A stretch of DNA of 64,000 nucleotides, taken from positions 83,220 to 147,219 of the forward strand of contig NZ_BJNE01000009.1 in the NCBI RefSeq assembly GCF_006539525.1. Reading direction: 5' to 3'. Positions 50,952 through 59,040 of this stretch are shown here, piece by piece (within the stretch, counting starts at the first letter, position 1; every line of letters starts with the position of its first letter). The notes beneath the pieces are model-generated. The model was not told the DNA's origin. It made no database searches and saw only the letters and a program-made list of their open reading frames with translations. This stretch comes from Glutamicibacter nicotianae. Its GTDB lineage: Bacteria > Actinomycetota > Actinomycetes > Actinomycetales > Micrococcaceae. A program made the translations under genes and the position numbers.

Positions 50952-52478
50952 ATGACTTACCAATTCAACCGACGTTCCTTCCTTGGACTGTCCATTGCCA
51001 CGACCGCAGCTGCTGCCCTAAGCGCCTGCGCACCCAAGGCCCAGAACTCCACCGGGGTGTCCCGAGTCCTGCCCACCGACCCGCTCATCGCAGAAGTCGA
51101 AAACTTGCGCCCCAGTACCGGAAAGACGGTCACGAAAACGCTGAAGGCAGAGTCGATAAGCACGGCAATGGCCGGAGAGAAGATCACTACATGGGGATAC
51201 GACAAGAAGCTGGTCGCCCCCACACTACGTGGCATGGTCGGTGACCAGCTCAACCTGAACCTCACCAATGAGCTTCCTGAATCCACCAGCATCCACTGGC
51301 ACGGTCTTGCCTTACGCAACAACGCCGACGGCGTGCCTGGACTCACACAGGAGGCAGTGGAGACTGCGACCAGTTATTCCTATGACTTCAAGCTGGCACA
51401 TCCCGGCACGTATTGGTATCACTCCCACGTCGAGATGCAGCGCGAACGCGCCCTCTATGGCGCTCTGATCATTGATGATCCGCAAGAACCATTGCAGTAC
51501 GACAAGGAGTGGGTGATCGTCTTGGATGACTGGCTTGATGGTGTCACCGGAACGCCTGATGAAGCGATGAAGGAGCTCGCTAAGGGGATGGCACCGATGA
51601 GTGGAATGAGCCACGGTAGCGAAGACGGCGGCATGGTGATGGGCCATATGCTCATGGGTGCAACCAGCGATTTTTTGGGCGGAGATGCCGGTGACGTGGC
51701 CTATCCGTTGCATTTGTTCAACGGCACCACCATCGAAAAACCCGAGGTTTTTATGGCACAACCCGGGGATCGAGTTCGATTGCGTATTGTCAACGCCGCG
51801 GGCGACACTGCCTACCGGGTCGGAGTTCCGAAACAGAAACTTATCGTGACCCATACCGATGGATTCCCGGTCGTTCACGCTGAGGTTGACGCCGTCGTCT
51901 TGGGCATGGGAGAGCGCATCGACGCGCTTTTGACGATCCAAGATGGTTTCACACCGTTGTTGGCCTTGGCCGAAGGGAAAGCCCAAATGGCCTACGGTCT
52001 CATTGCAACCGGGACAGGAACGGCCCCAAGAAAGGGTGATCTCCCGACGGCCTTGACCGGAGAGATCGTTGACGGTGGACAGCTCACCGCCGACCCTTCC
52101 GTGAATCTTGCGGTCAAGACGCCGGACCAAGTCCACGAGCTGCGGTTGACCGGCGGAATGGAGAACTACGACTGGGGCATCAACGGCCATCGTTTCGACA
52201 TGGCCAAGCCATTTGAGCATACCTTTGATCTGAAAGAAGGACAGCGCGTGGAAGTGAAATTCATCAACGACACCGACATGTGGCACCCGATGCACATCCA
52301 CGGCCATACCTTCCAAATCGGGCAGTCCGGGGCACGAAAGGACACCGTGATTGTCCGTCCACGGGAAACTGTCACCGTCCAATTTAATGCCGATAACCCG
52401 GGCCAATGGCTCACACATTGCCACAATGCTTATCATGCGGAACGCGGCATGATGGGAGTATTCTCCTACGTCAAGTAG
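50952..52478 (+). CDS. Multicopper oxidase
   Basis: A 508-residue laccase-type oxidase, probably oxidising Cu(I). Tat-like signal NRRSFLGLSIATTAAAALSAC with a lipobox. Copper ligand motifs: STSIHWHGLALRNNADGVPG, HPGTYWYHSHVEMQR, WHPMHIHGHTFQIG and THCHNAYHAERGMMG (T1 Cys and His). A Met/His-rich insert (MAPMSGMSHGSEDGGMVMGHMLMG) resembles the CueO copper-binding loop. The start at 50952 gives the twin-Arg leader. 50668-50951 is non-coding. Confidence 0.9.
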   Translation: MTYQFNRRSFLGLSIATTAAAALSACAPKAQNSTGVSRVLPTDPLIAEVENLRPSTGKTVTKTLKAESISTAMAGEKITTWGYDKKLVAPTLRGMVGDQLNLNLTNELPESTSIHWHGLALRNNADGVPGLTQEAVETATSYSYDFKLAHPGTYWYHSHVEMQRERALYGALIIDDPQEPLQYDKEWVIVLDDWLDGVTGTPDEAMKELAKGMAPMSGMSHGSEDGGMVMGHMLMGATSDFLGGDAGDVAYPLHLFNGTTIEKPEVFMAQPGDRVRLRIVNAAGDTAYRVGVPKQKLIVTHTDGFPVVHAEVDAVVLGMGERIDALLTIQDGFTPLLALAEGKAQMAYGLIATGTGTAPRKGDLPTALTGEIVDGGQLTADPSVNLAVKTPDQVHELRLTGGMENYDWGINGHRFDMAKPFEHTFDLKEGQRVEVKFINDTDMWHPMHIHGHTFQIGQSGARKDTVIVRPRETVTVQFNADNPGQWLTHCHNAYHAERGMMGVFSYVK

Positions 52479-52498
52479 CTCACGAAACCATGGGCATG

Positions 52499-53201
52499 TG
52501 CATAAATCCAAGCGGCTGCGCGGGTTGGGCATCTGGACGGCTAAAGACCTGCGCGATGCGAATGAGGTGCGGATCAGGGATAAGTTCTCCATTGTGCAGA
52601 TGCGCACCGTGCTAGAGCTGCGCGGGATTCCCTGCATTCCGATGGAGGAAGAACGGGTGATCAAGGATCAGTTGATCTTCTCCCGTAGCTTCTCCGATCC
52701 GATCACTGACCGGGTGGGCATTGAGCAAGTGATGGGGATTTATGCGCAGCAAGCCTCCGCCAGATTGCATAAGCACCAGAAACAGGCCAAGATCCTCTCT
52801 GCGTGGGCGATGACCAGCTACTACAACCAGCACCAGGATCACCAGCCAGCGATCACGGTGAAACTGCCAGGGCCAACGGCTGATCCGGTGGTGCTCACCC
52901 GCGCAGCGAAGCAGCTGCTCCCCCAGATATTGGTCGGGGTGAAATATGCGCGGGCGGGGTGGTGGTTATGGATCTTCAACCGTTAGCCATGCAGGAAACT
53001 TTTGATCCGTTCGTGTCAGCGCATGAGGCGAAACAGATTGGCCCGTTGATTCAGCAGATCCGTTCTGAACACGGTGTGAAGTCCATCGGTTTAGGCCGGG
53101 CCGGACTACAGCAGGGGCCGGCGTGGGAGATGCGGCGGGGGATGATGAGTCCGCGGTACACCACGCACTGGCGTGAGCTGTTGACAGTGAAAGCTGCCTA
53201 A
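52499..53201 (+). pseudogene. UmuC-like Y-family polymerase subunit, truncated and frameshifted
   Basis: The first 160 residues (GIWTAKDLRDANEVRIRDKFSIVQMRTVLELRGIPCIPMEEERVIKDQLIFSRSFSDPI) match the middle and C-terminal part of UmuC. The frame breaks near 52960 at a run of G (one base missing) and resumes in another frame as DLQPLAMQETFDPFVSAHEAKQIGPLI to the natural end SPRYTTHWRELLTV. The catalytic N-terminal half is absent. It is a relic next to the copper cluster. Confidence 0.82.
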
Positions 53202-53593
53202 GGGTAGCGATGCTTATAGACGGCTATGGCCGCGCGCTTTGCACTGATACTTGCGCCGAGTCCCATGAAGCCCAGTACCCCTAGCACAACAACCAGCCCT
53301 GACCACAGCACCAAAACCCAAATACTGGGAGCCACGCCAGCGAGGCTTCCGCCAGCGAACAAAATTGCTACCCCGGCCAGAATCAAGGTGAAGGCTTTGC
53401 TTATTTGGTCATAAGCTCCGGAGTCGAATTCGGTTTTGGCAATGAGGTGTTCGAAGGGATCGTTCATCGGTGGTTCGCTGAGCGCTTGGAGTTCTTGGTT
53501 AGTACGGCGCGCGTGCTTTTCGCTGACTCTGCCTGTTTTACTTTGCCGCATCTTCTGCGTACCTCCCATTTTTCTTGTCGCTTCCGTGCTCAT
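53198..53593 (-). CDS. Hypothetical two-helix membrane protein
   Basis: A 131-residue frame starting MSTEATRKMGGTQKMRQSKTGRVSEKHARRTNQELQ, with two membrane helices near the end (AFTLILAGVAILFAGGSLAGV and SIWVLVLWSGLVVVLGVLGFMGLGASISA). The N-terminal third is basic. An alternative start at MNDPFEHLIAKTEF would give 89 residues with the helices retained. The family is unrecognised; it belongs to the plasmid-like remnant zone. Confidence 0.5.
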   Translation of the reverse strand: MSTEATRKMGGTQKMRQSKTGRVSEKHARRTNQELQALSEPPMNDPFEHLIAKTEFDSGAYDQISKAFTLILAGVAILFAGGSLAGVAPSIWVLVLWSGLVVVLGVLGFMGLGASISAKRAAIAVYKHRYP

Positions 53594-53635
53594 CGCTAGA
53601 TGCCGTGCATGAGCCACGATCCCCTGTCGTAGGCG

Positions 53636-53915
53636 AACTCAGGTACCGCAGCTTGTGGCTTGTGTGCGGGTGGTCGTTTGGTTCCTGCTATCCACGTGGG
53701 TGCAGGAAAAGCAGCGCAGCGATTGGACTTTTGCTGTGCACAGGTGGGAAGGAGGCTTAACCGCGTGGCCTGGGTTACTGGGCGGTGGGTTCAGGTGAGG
53801 GCAGGGTTTCCATCCAGCATGTAGCGTTAATCGCTGCCTGCAGCGCTGCCAGGGCGTAGGAGACGGCTGGTTTCGTGTCGGGATAGTCTTTGTTCCATGA
53901 GTCGGTGCTCATGGT
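53636..53915. repeat. Diverged repeat, copy 2 (copy 1 at 17281-17553)
   Basis: Same block order as copy 1 (see there), with the encoded 74-residue gene intact on the minus strand. Both copies lie next to truncated genes, so they look like insertion footprints of one plasmid family. Confidence 0.65.
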
Positions 53916-53999
53916 GATGCGTCCGGTAGCGGCGAGGGCTTCCAGCTCGTTGGCCAGGGCTTTGAGGTCATCGAAAATCTCTGAGGCGTTGCGAGTCAT
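53775..53999 (-). CDS. Small plasmid-type hypothetical protein
   Basis: A 74-residue soluble, helical protein: MTRNASEIFDDLKALANELEALAATGRITMST ... AVSYALAALQAAINATCWMETLPSPEPTAQ. It overlaps the upstream 139-residue gene by 4 bp (ATGA), so they form a small operon. A broken copy lies at 17.3-17.5 kb. I do not recognise a known domain; small two-gene units of this kind are common on actinobacterial plasmids. Confidence 0.55.
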   Translation of the reverse strand: MTRNASEIFDDLKALANELEALAATGRITMSTDSWNKDYPDTKPAVSYALAALQAAINATCWMETLPSPEPTAQ

Positions 54000-54415
54000 G
54001 GTTGCTGTCCTTCGGTGGTGGGGTACGGAGGAAGATTATCGAACGTGACCGACAAGTGCGGCAGCCACGTCCCGTAGGTCTCCCCTTTCTCGTCCTCCCA
54101 GACCACGTGCACTAAGTGCGGGGTGCGGGCGGTGGCCTGTCCATGGATTTGCGGGGTCCCGGTGGGCGTATGAATGAGAGCGGTTACGGCTTGATGTGGC
54201 TGGATGGGGTGGCCTGGGTAGTCTCCGGGCTGTAGCCGCATCACTCGATAGGGTTTGCCCTGGTGAGTGAAAACGTCCCAGGGGTTCGGTACCGGGGGTG
54301 AGGTTTGAGCGCGGCGGCCGGGGGAGCTGGCGGCGGAGGCCGCCGCGCCCGATTTCTGCAACCGCTCAGTGTCCGCTTGCAGGTTTCTTTCCCAGATGCT
54401 GGGATCGATAGTCAT
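53996..54415 (-). CDS. Hypothetical protein of plasmid origin
   Basis: A 139-residue protein with an Ala/Ser/Arg-rich linker at residues 20-42 and a compact beta domain at residues 43-138 (NPWDVFTHQGKPYRVMRLQPGDYPGHPIQPHQAVTALIH, then LVHVVWEDEKGETYGTWLPHLSVTF). It is first in a two-gene operon. No catalytic motif is visible. The 14-bp stem at 54448-54483 lies just upstream. Confidence 0.55.
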   Translation of the reverse strand: MTIDPSIWERNLQADTERLQKSGAAASAASSPGRRAQTSPPVPNPWDVFTHQGKPYRVMRLQPGDYPGHPIQPHQAVTALIHTPTGTPQIHGQATARTPHLVHVVWEDEKGETYGTWLPHLSVTFDNLPPYPTTEGQQP

Positions 54416-54447
54416 AGGTTTTATTGTCCTTGGTGTGCTGGGGATAT

Positions 54448-54483
54448 GGCTAAGTGAGGGGCTTGGTTGCCCCTCACTTAGCC
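54448..54483. terminator. Long perfect hairpin
   Basis: GGCTAAGTGAGGGG and CCCCTCACTTAGCC form a 14-bp stem with an 8-base loop. It lies between the plasmid-type operon and the dehydrogenase fragment and probably terminates transcription from either side. Confidence 0.7.
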
Positions 54484-54499
54484 GGTTATTTACTTATCG

Positions 54500-54721
54500 G
54501 GTGTACTGGCCTCCCCCATGGCGCTGACCGACGGCGTCAAGGCCTGGAGCCAGGCCTTCCCAGACCTGTACGAGCAGTCGCTGACTAAGCTTCCACTGGG
54601 CCACTTCGGCGATCCGGAAGCCGACGTCGCACCGGTGGTCGCGTTCCTGTTCTCGGATGACGCCAAGTACGTCACCGGCCAAACTCTCATGGCAGATGGT
54701 GGAGCCAACAAGCTCTACTAG
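54500..54721 (+). pseudogene. Short-chain dehydrogenase, C-terminal fragment
   Basis: Only the last 70 or so residues of an SDR remain: ALTDGVKAWSQAFPDLYEQSLTKLPLGHFGDPEADVAPVVAFLFSDDAKYVTGQTLMADGGANKLY. This includes the VTGQTLMADGG end of the fold, but the cofactor and catalytic YxxxK parts are missing. A second, shorter and more diverged piece follows at 54870-54936. Confidence 0.8.
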
Positions 54722-54738
54722 TCCCCGGAACACTTTCC

Positions 54739-54780
54739 TGCACTCCACAGGCCGGGATATTGTCCCGGCCCTGGAGTGCA
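54739..54780 (+). terminator. Hairpin terminator after the dehydrogenase fragment
   Basis: TGCACTCCACAGGCCGGGA pairs with TCCCGGCCCTGGAGTGCA (one bulge), giving a stem of about 17 bp followed by TTATT. Confidence 0.8.
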
Positions 54781-54869
54781 TTATTGCCCACCGGCTAACG
54801 CTTTCGCGCCACCATCCCAATGTGAACGATGTCGACTGTTGACTGCTCTCGGTGGGGTCGCCAAGGGCT

Positions 54870-54936
54870 CTGACCGGCAGAGCCAATGACTGGAGCCAGG
54901 CTTTCCCAGACCTGTACAAGCAGTCGCTGGCCAAGG
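54870..54936 (+). repeat. Diverged partial duplicate of the dehydrogenase fragment
   Basis: The sequence encoding NDWSQAFPDLYKQSLAK matches about 70 bp at 54520-54590 (KAWSQAFPDLYEQSLTK). This partial tandem duplication suggests a recombination scar next to the hxl operon. Confidence 0.7.
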
Positions 54937-55030
54937 TCGTGCTAATTGTAGTTCCTCTGGACATTGTGAACAGTTGGATCAGTGCATATACTCCGTCAGA
55001 TCGGGTTCACGACCCCACGGAGAACGGCGT

Positions 55031-55654
55031 CTAGACCAGTGCGGCCTGCAGTTCCTTGGCCGCCTGCGCCGGGTCATCGGCGGAGTAGATGGCACCGCCG
55101 GCCACGGCTACCTGCGCGCCGGACTTCTGGACATCGGCAATCGTGCTGATGCTGACGCCGCCAGCCACCGAGAATGGCACCTGGGATGCCGTGCCAGCGC
55201 TCAGCAGCACATCCAGGTCGTAGCCCGGCTGCGCCTGCTCGTCCAGGCCAGCATGGAATTCGACGAACTGGACGCCCATCGCAGCAACTTCGCGGGCCCG
55301 GGCTGGCTTGTCAGCGATGCCGATCAGATCCACGACGATGCCCTTGCCGCGCTCGGTGGCGGCCTTGACTGCGCCGGCGATCGTGGAATTATCGGCCACC
55401 CCGAGGATGGAGACCAGATCCGCGCCAGCGGCGAAAGCGATATCCGCTTCCAGTTCCCCGGCGTCCATGGTCTTCATATCCGCGAAGACCGTCTTGTCCG
55501 GGTGGGCCTGCTTGATGGCGGTGATCACCGACAGCCCTTCGGCCTTGATCAGCGGGGTGCCCAGCTCGATGATGTCCACATACGGGGCGACTTTTCCAGC
55601 CAGCTCCAGCGCTTCGGCAGTGCTGAGCAGATCGATGGCAACTTGGATTTTCAT
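55031..55654 (-). CDS. hxlA: 3-hexulose-6-phosphate synthase
   Basis: A 207-residue TIM-barrel enzyme of the orotidine decarboxylase suprafamily. It condenses formaldehyde with ribulose 5-phosphate. MKIQVAIDLLSTAEALELAGKV starts the barrel, and the signature VFADMKTMDAGELEADIAFAAGAD carries the D-x-K-x-x-D catalytic set. FSVAGGVSISTIADVQKSGAQVAVAGGAI is the phosphate-binding end. It lies 57 bp downstream of hxlB in the same operon. The ribulose monophosphate pathway here probably serves formaldehyde detoxification or C1 assimilation. Confidence 0.93.
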   Translation of the reverse strand: MKIQVAIDLLSTAEALELAGKVAPYVDIIELGTPLIKAEGLSVITAIKQAHPDKTVFADMKTMDAGELEADIAFAAGADLVSILGVADNSTIAGAVKAATERGKGIVVDLIGIADKPARAREVAAMGVQFVEFHAGLDEQAQPGYDLDVLLSAGTASQVPFSVAGGVSISTIADVQKSGAQVAVAGGAIYSADDPAQAAKELQAALV

Positions 55655-55711
55655 GATGTTCCCTTTCAGGGGTTATTAATGGTGGGTTGGTATTGGCGCC
55701 AAAACGCCGGT

Positions 55712-56308
55712 CTACTCCAGATTCGCGTGGCGCTGCCACAGCTGCTGGGCGGTGGCGTCATCCGCGCTCCTGAGCGTGTGGAACACGATTTCGGTGATCA
55801 GGAACAGCGCCTGCTCGAACAGGCTGCCGGAGTATTGGCGGGTAATGGACGATCCGTGGTCCGTTTTCCCAGCGGCCGGGACTTCTACGAGAACGTGGGC
55901 GGCCGACCCGATGGGGCTGGATGGATCGGTGGTGATGGCCGCGATCCGGGCACCGACCCGCTGGGCGGTGCGGACGCTCTGGACCACGCCTGCGGTGGTT
56001 CCGGATCCGGAGGCCACGAGCAGCAGGTCCCCCTCGGCGATGGCCGGCGTGGTGGCATCCCCGGCGACGTGCACGGCCAGGCCAAGATGCATCAGGCGCA
56101 TCGCCGCCATGCGCAAGGCCAGCCCGCTGCGTCCGGCGCCGGCGACGAACACCCTAGGTGCCGCGCGCAGCTGCGCTGCGAGCTCGATGACCTGCCGCGG
56201 CTTCACGCCCCGCACAGTTGCTTCGATCTCCGAGTGGACCAGGTCCATGGTGTCCAGCACATCCTGCGGGGATATCGCTTCGGTGAGGGGTTCAGCCATG
56301 GGGTTCAT
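55712..56308 (-). CDS. hxlB: 6-phospho-3-hexuloisomerase
   Basis: A 198-residue SIS-domain isomerase converting hexulose-6-phosphate to fructose-6-phosphate. VFVAGAGRSGLALRMAAMRLMHLGLAVHVAGDATTPAIAEGDLLLVASGSGTTAGVVQ shows the SIS fold and sugar-phosphate loop; Glu/His residues lie at the C-terminus (SLFEQALFLITEIVFHTL). GAAAGGAA precedes the ATG at 56308; ATG 56299 is an alternative. It is the first gene of the hxl operon, divergent from a LuxR-type regulator. Confidence 0.92.
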   Translation of the reverse strand: MNPMAEPLTEAISPQDVLDTMDLVHSEIEATVRGVKPRQVIELAAQLRAAPRVFVAGAGRSGLALRMAAMRLMHLGLAVHVAGDATTPAIAEGDLLLVASGSGTTAGVVQSVRTAQRVGARIAAITTDPSSPIGSAAHVLVEVPAAGKTDHGSSITRQYSGSLFEQALFLITEIVFHTLRSADDATAQQLWQRHANLE

Positions 56309-56418
56309 GCCATTCCTTTCGATAGCGCCTCCCGGCGGACCGGATAGGCTTTGATGGGCATGAGTCAATCCTCCAGCCAGAAAGGGATGGCCGCCACGCC
56401 ATTTACAGGCAGTTTCAC

Positions 56419-56434
56419 CTATCCTTTCGGATAG
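56419..56434. promoter_or_regulatory. Perfect 16-bp palindrome between hxlB and its regulator
   Basis: CTATCC-TTTC-GGATAG is a perfect palindrome in the 161-bp gap between the divergent starts. A half-site GGATAG also occurs at 56341-56346. It is the best candidate operator for the neighbouring LuxR-type protein, which would control hxlB-hxlA. Confidence 0.5.
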
Positions 56435-56469
56435 TTGCTGGTCCCCCCAGTTGCGATACACTCGCCTGC

Positions 56470-57768
56470 ATGAGCATTCTGGATTCCTCTTTCGTCCCTG
56501 GCCTGCAAGCTGCCGAACCGGCACCAGGGGTGCTCGAATCGATCGCGCGGCTGGCCACGGCCGCGCTGCCGCAGATCGCCGTTCGCCTGCGTGATGCCCT
56601 GGCTCCGGAAATCCGTTGCGCGGCCCTGGCCATTTTCACCGAGGAGTGCACCGATAGGCCCAGGAAGCTCGCCGGCGACCAGCGCATCACGGATCTGGTG
56701 GGCATTGCGGAACTGGATCGGATCCGCGGTTCCCATCCCGGTGAGAACCACTGGAGCGAGCGTGCCGAGATCGGCGGTGCTCCGCGGGAGATCTTCGCCC
56801 TGCGCTACCCGCCCAGCAATGCGCTGCTGGTGCTCATCGAGCCCCGCCCCGCCGGTGGCCAGCCCGAGTTGATCGAATACCTGTGGAATCTGGCCGCCAA
56901 CCGGATCCGCGAGAAGGTGGCCGATGCCCCTCCGTCCTATCTGCGCGAATCGCGCGCGGTCTCGGCAGAGCGGGTCCGGGTCACCGGCGAGCTGGTGGAA
57001 CAGTATGCGACGAGCCTCGATATCCTGCTGGCGACCTTGCGCTCCACGCAATTGGACGATGCGGCCGCGCGCGTTGCCGCCATCGACCTTGCGGCCAAGA
57101 CCCTGGTTGGGCTCAAGACCGTGGATGACCGCACCAATAGCATCGTGGAGGAACCGGTCGCTTCGGCTTTCACCCGCTTGCGCGATGACCTGCGCCCGTT
57201 GACCACTTTGAGCGGCGTGGATCTGCAATTCGTCGAGCCGCCCAAGAACGGCAGGGCGCTGCCCGGCGAGGTGGCCCATGCCGCCCGGGCCATCGTGCGC
57301 GGCCTGGCCCTGGCGATGATGGAGCAGGAAGACATCCAGCGGATCCGGGTGCAGTGGGACTGCGACGGCGAGAATTTGCTGATCAACGTCCGCGACGATG
57401 CACGCGGCGGCATCGATCCCTCCGCGGCGGCCTTGGACCGCCTCGTGCGGCGCGTGGAGGCATTGAACGGGCTGATCGAGATCGAGGTCATGGGCGGATG
57501 GGGCACGGAAGTCTCGGTGAGACTCCCGCTGGACGCCCCGCCGTCAGACGCGGCGGACATCGCCGAATGGAGCCTGGGCGGCCGGGAATTCGAGGTCCTG
57601 CAGCTTCTGGCAGCGGGGCAGCGCAACCGGGCGATTTCGCAGGCGCTGGGGATCAGCGAGAACACGGTGAAATTCCACGTGCGCAATCTCTTCAAGAAGA
57701 TGGGCGTCAGCTCCCGCGCCCAAGCTGTGGCGCTGGCGCACAGCCATGGGGTGGCCAGCTCCACGTAG
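56470..57768 (+). CDS. LuxR-type regulator with GAF-like and HATPase-like regions
   Basis: A 432-residue cytoplasmic regulator. The first 150 residues form a GAF-like region (LESIARLATAALPQIAVRLRDALAPEIRCAALAIF). The middle resembles a degenerate histidine-kinase core: TGELVEQYATSLDILLATLRSTQLDDAAARVAAIDLAAKTL in place of the His helix, then a HATPase-like stretch (INVRDDARGGIDPSAAALDRLVRRVEALNGLIEIEVMGGWGTEVSVRLPL). The LuxR helix-turn-helix closes the protein (LGGREFEVLQLLAAGQRNRAISQALGISENTVKFHVRNLFKKMG). No phospho-His is evident. It is divergent from hxlB and likely its regulator. Confidence 0.8.
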   Translation: MSILDSSFVPGLQAAEPAPGVLESIARLATAALPQIAVRLRDALAPEIRCAALAIFTEECTDRPRKLAGDQRITDLVGIAELDRIRGSHPGENHWSERAEIGGAPREIFALRYPPSNALLVLIEPRPAGGQPELIEYLWNLAANRIREKVADAPPSYLRESRAVSAERVRVTGELVEQYATSLDILLATLRSTQLDDAAARVAAIDLAAKTLVGLKTVDDRTNSIVEEPVASAFTRLRDDLRPLTTLSGVDLQFVEPPKNGRALPGEVAHAARAIVRGLALAMMEQEDIQRIRVQWDCDGENLLINVRDDARGGIDPSAAALDRLVRRVEALNGLIEIEVMGGWGTEVSVRLPLDAPPSDAADIAEWSLGGREFEVLQLLAAGQRNRAISQALGISENTVKFHVRNLFKKMGVSSRAQAVALAHSHGVASST

Positions 57769-58050
57769 CCTGCCGGCATTGATACTGGGCTTGGCGATGA
57801 CCAGGCCCGCGGGGACAAACTGGTGAAGGAAAATGCAGCGGTCGAGCCCTCATCGCTTTGGCCCTCTGACGGCTGGCCGCGCTCTTCGCCACGATTCGTG
57901 ACGGGTCATTTCATGATGTTCCGGAGCAGGAAATTGCTCCACGGTCTCCAACCACGACCCGGCGTCCTTCGAGCAAGCAATGGCAGGCATCATCCCAACG
58001 GTGAATCCAAGCTCTAGCAACTATGGGCAACGAGGTGCAGGATAGATTCC

Positions 58051-58620
58051 ATGGATCCACTAGATGCTTTGATTCTTCCTGATGTCACCGCTTGGCGCGC
58101 TTGGCTCGACGAACACGAAGAAACCAGCGATGGCCTTTGGCTGGTAGTGGCAAAGAAGGGAACGACTTCCCCAACCTCGCTCACTGTCGCACAAGCATTG
58201 CCCGAGGCGCTTTGCAGCGGATGGATCGATGCCATCCGCCGCAAACGCGATGAGACGACCTTCCTCCAGCGCTACACTCCCCGCCGGAAGAATTCTGTCT
58301 GGTCCCAGAAGAACACTGAATTCGCCCAGGAATTGATTGATCAAGGACGCATGCGGCCACGGGGCTTCGCGGAAATCCAGAAGGCCAAGGAAGATGGACG
58401 GTGGGAGCGTGCCTACCAAGGCCAGGCCACCGCCCAGGTTCCTCCGGATTTGCAAGAAGCGCTGGATCGCTCGGCCGTGGCGGCCAGGAACTTTGCGGCC
58501 TTGAAATCCCAACCGCGCTATCACATCCTGCATCAGCTGATGATTGCCCGGACGGAGAAGACGAGAACTGCCCGCTTGGCACGGTTCGTTGCAGAGCTTG
58601 AGCAGGGTTCAGAAGGTTGA
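58051..58620 (+). CDS. YdeI/OmpD-associated family protein
   Basis: A 189-residue cytoplasmic protein: WRAWLDEHEETSDGLWLVVAKKGTTSPTSLTVAQALPEALCSGWIDAIRRKRDETTFLQRYTPRRKNSVWSQKN is the family's hallmark region, followed by the helical C-terminus (EALDRSAVAARNFAALKSQPRYHILHQLMIARTEKTRTARL). Relatives have been linked to bacteriocin tolerance, but the molecular role is unknown. The gene stands alone; the 282 bp before it show nothing clear. Confidence 0.85.
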   Translation: MDPLDALILPDVTAWRAWLDEHEETSDGLWLVVAKKGTTSPTSLTVAQALPEALCSGWIDAIRRKRDETTFLQRYTPRRKNSVWSQKNTEFAQELIDQGRMRPRGFAEIQKAKEDGRWERAYQGQATAQVPPDLQEALDRSAVAARNFAALKSQPRYHILHQLMIARTEKTRTARLARFVAELEQGSEG

Positions 58621-58663
58621 TCCTTGGTCTGGTACAGCACTACACGGATGGTGCTGCTGAGCG

Positions 58664-58867
58664 CTAGCTTCTGGAGCGGTAAATCGCTTCGGCGATCATG
58701 ACGCCTGCTTGCAGAATCGCTGCCGCAAGAATGACTAGCGCGGCTGCAGTGGCCCCTCCAAGAATCAGCATGACTACTCCGACAAGGCCCAAGGTCCAGG
58801 CAATGAACATTGCTCCTGTAGTCATTCCCAGTCCGGCCTGTCGGCTTTTCTTCACGCTCTGAGTCAT
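58664..58867 (-). CDS. Small two-helix membrane protein
   Basis: A 67-residue protein: basic N-terminus (MTQSVKKSRQAGLGM), then two helices (TTGAMFIAWTLGLVGVVMLILG and AAALVILAAAILQAGVMIAEAI), ending YRSRS. It is convergent with the YdeI-like gene and of core-like composition. Function unknown. Confidence 0.55.
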   Translation of the reverse strand: MTQSVKKSRQAGLGMTTGAMFIAWTLGLVGVVMLILGGATAAALVILAAAILQAGVMIAEAIYRSRS

Positions 58868-59040
58868 ATTGCCAGTTTAGACTCAGCGCCAAGTTCTCAG
58901 AAAAAATGATTCCGTGGAATGATCCGCCTTCTAAATCAGGTTGGACGCGGAACTGATCATTTCATTCAGCACCTTGGTACGGTGGAATTCAAAGCCCGGG
59001 CCACCCCGGCACTATCTCATCTCACGATTGGACTCAAGGT

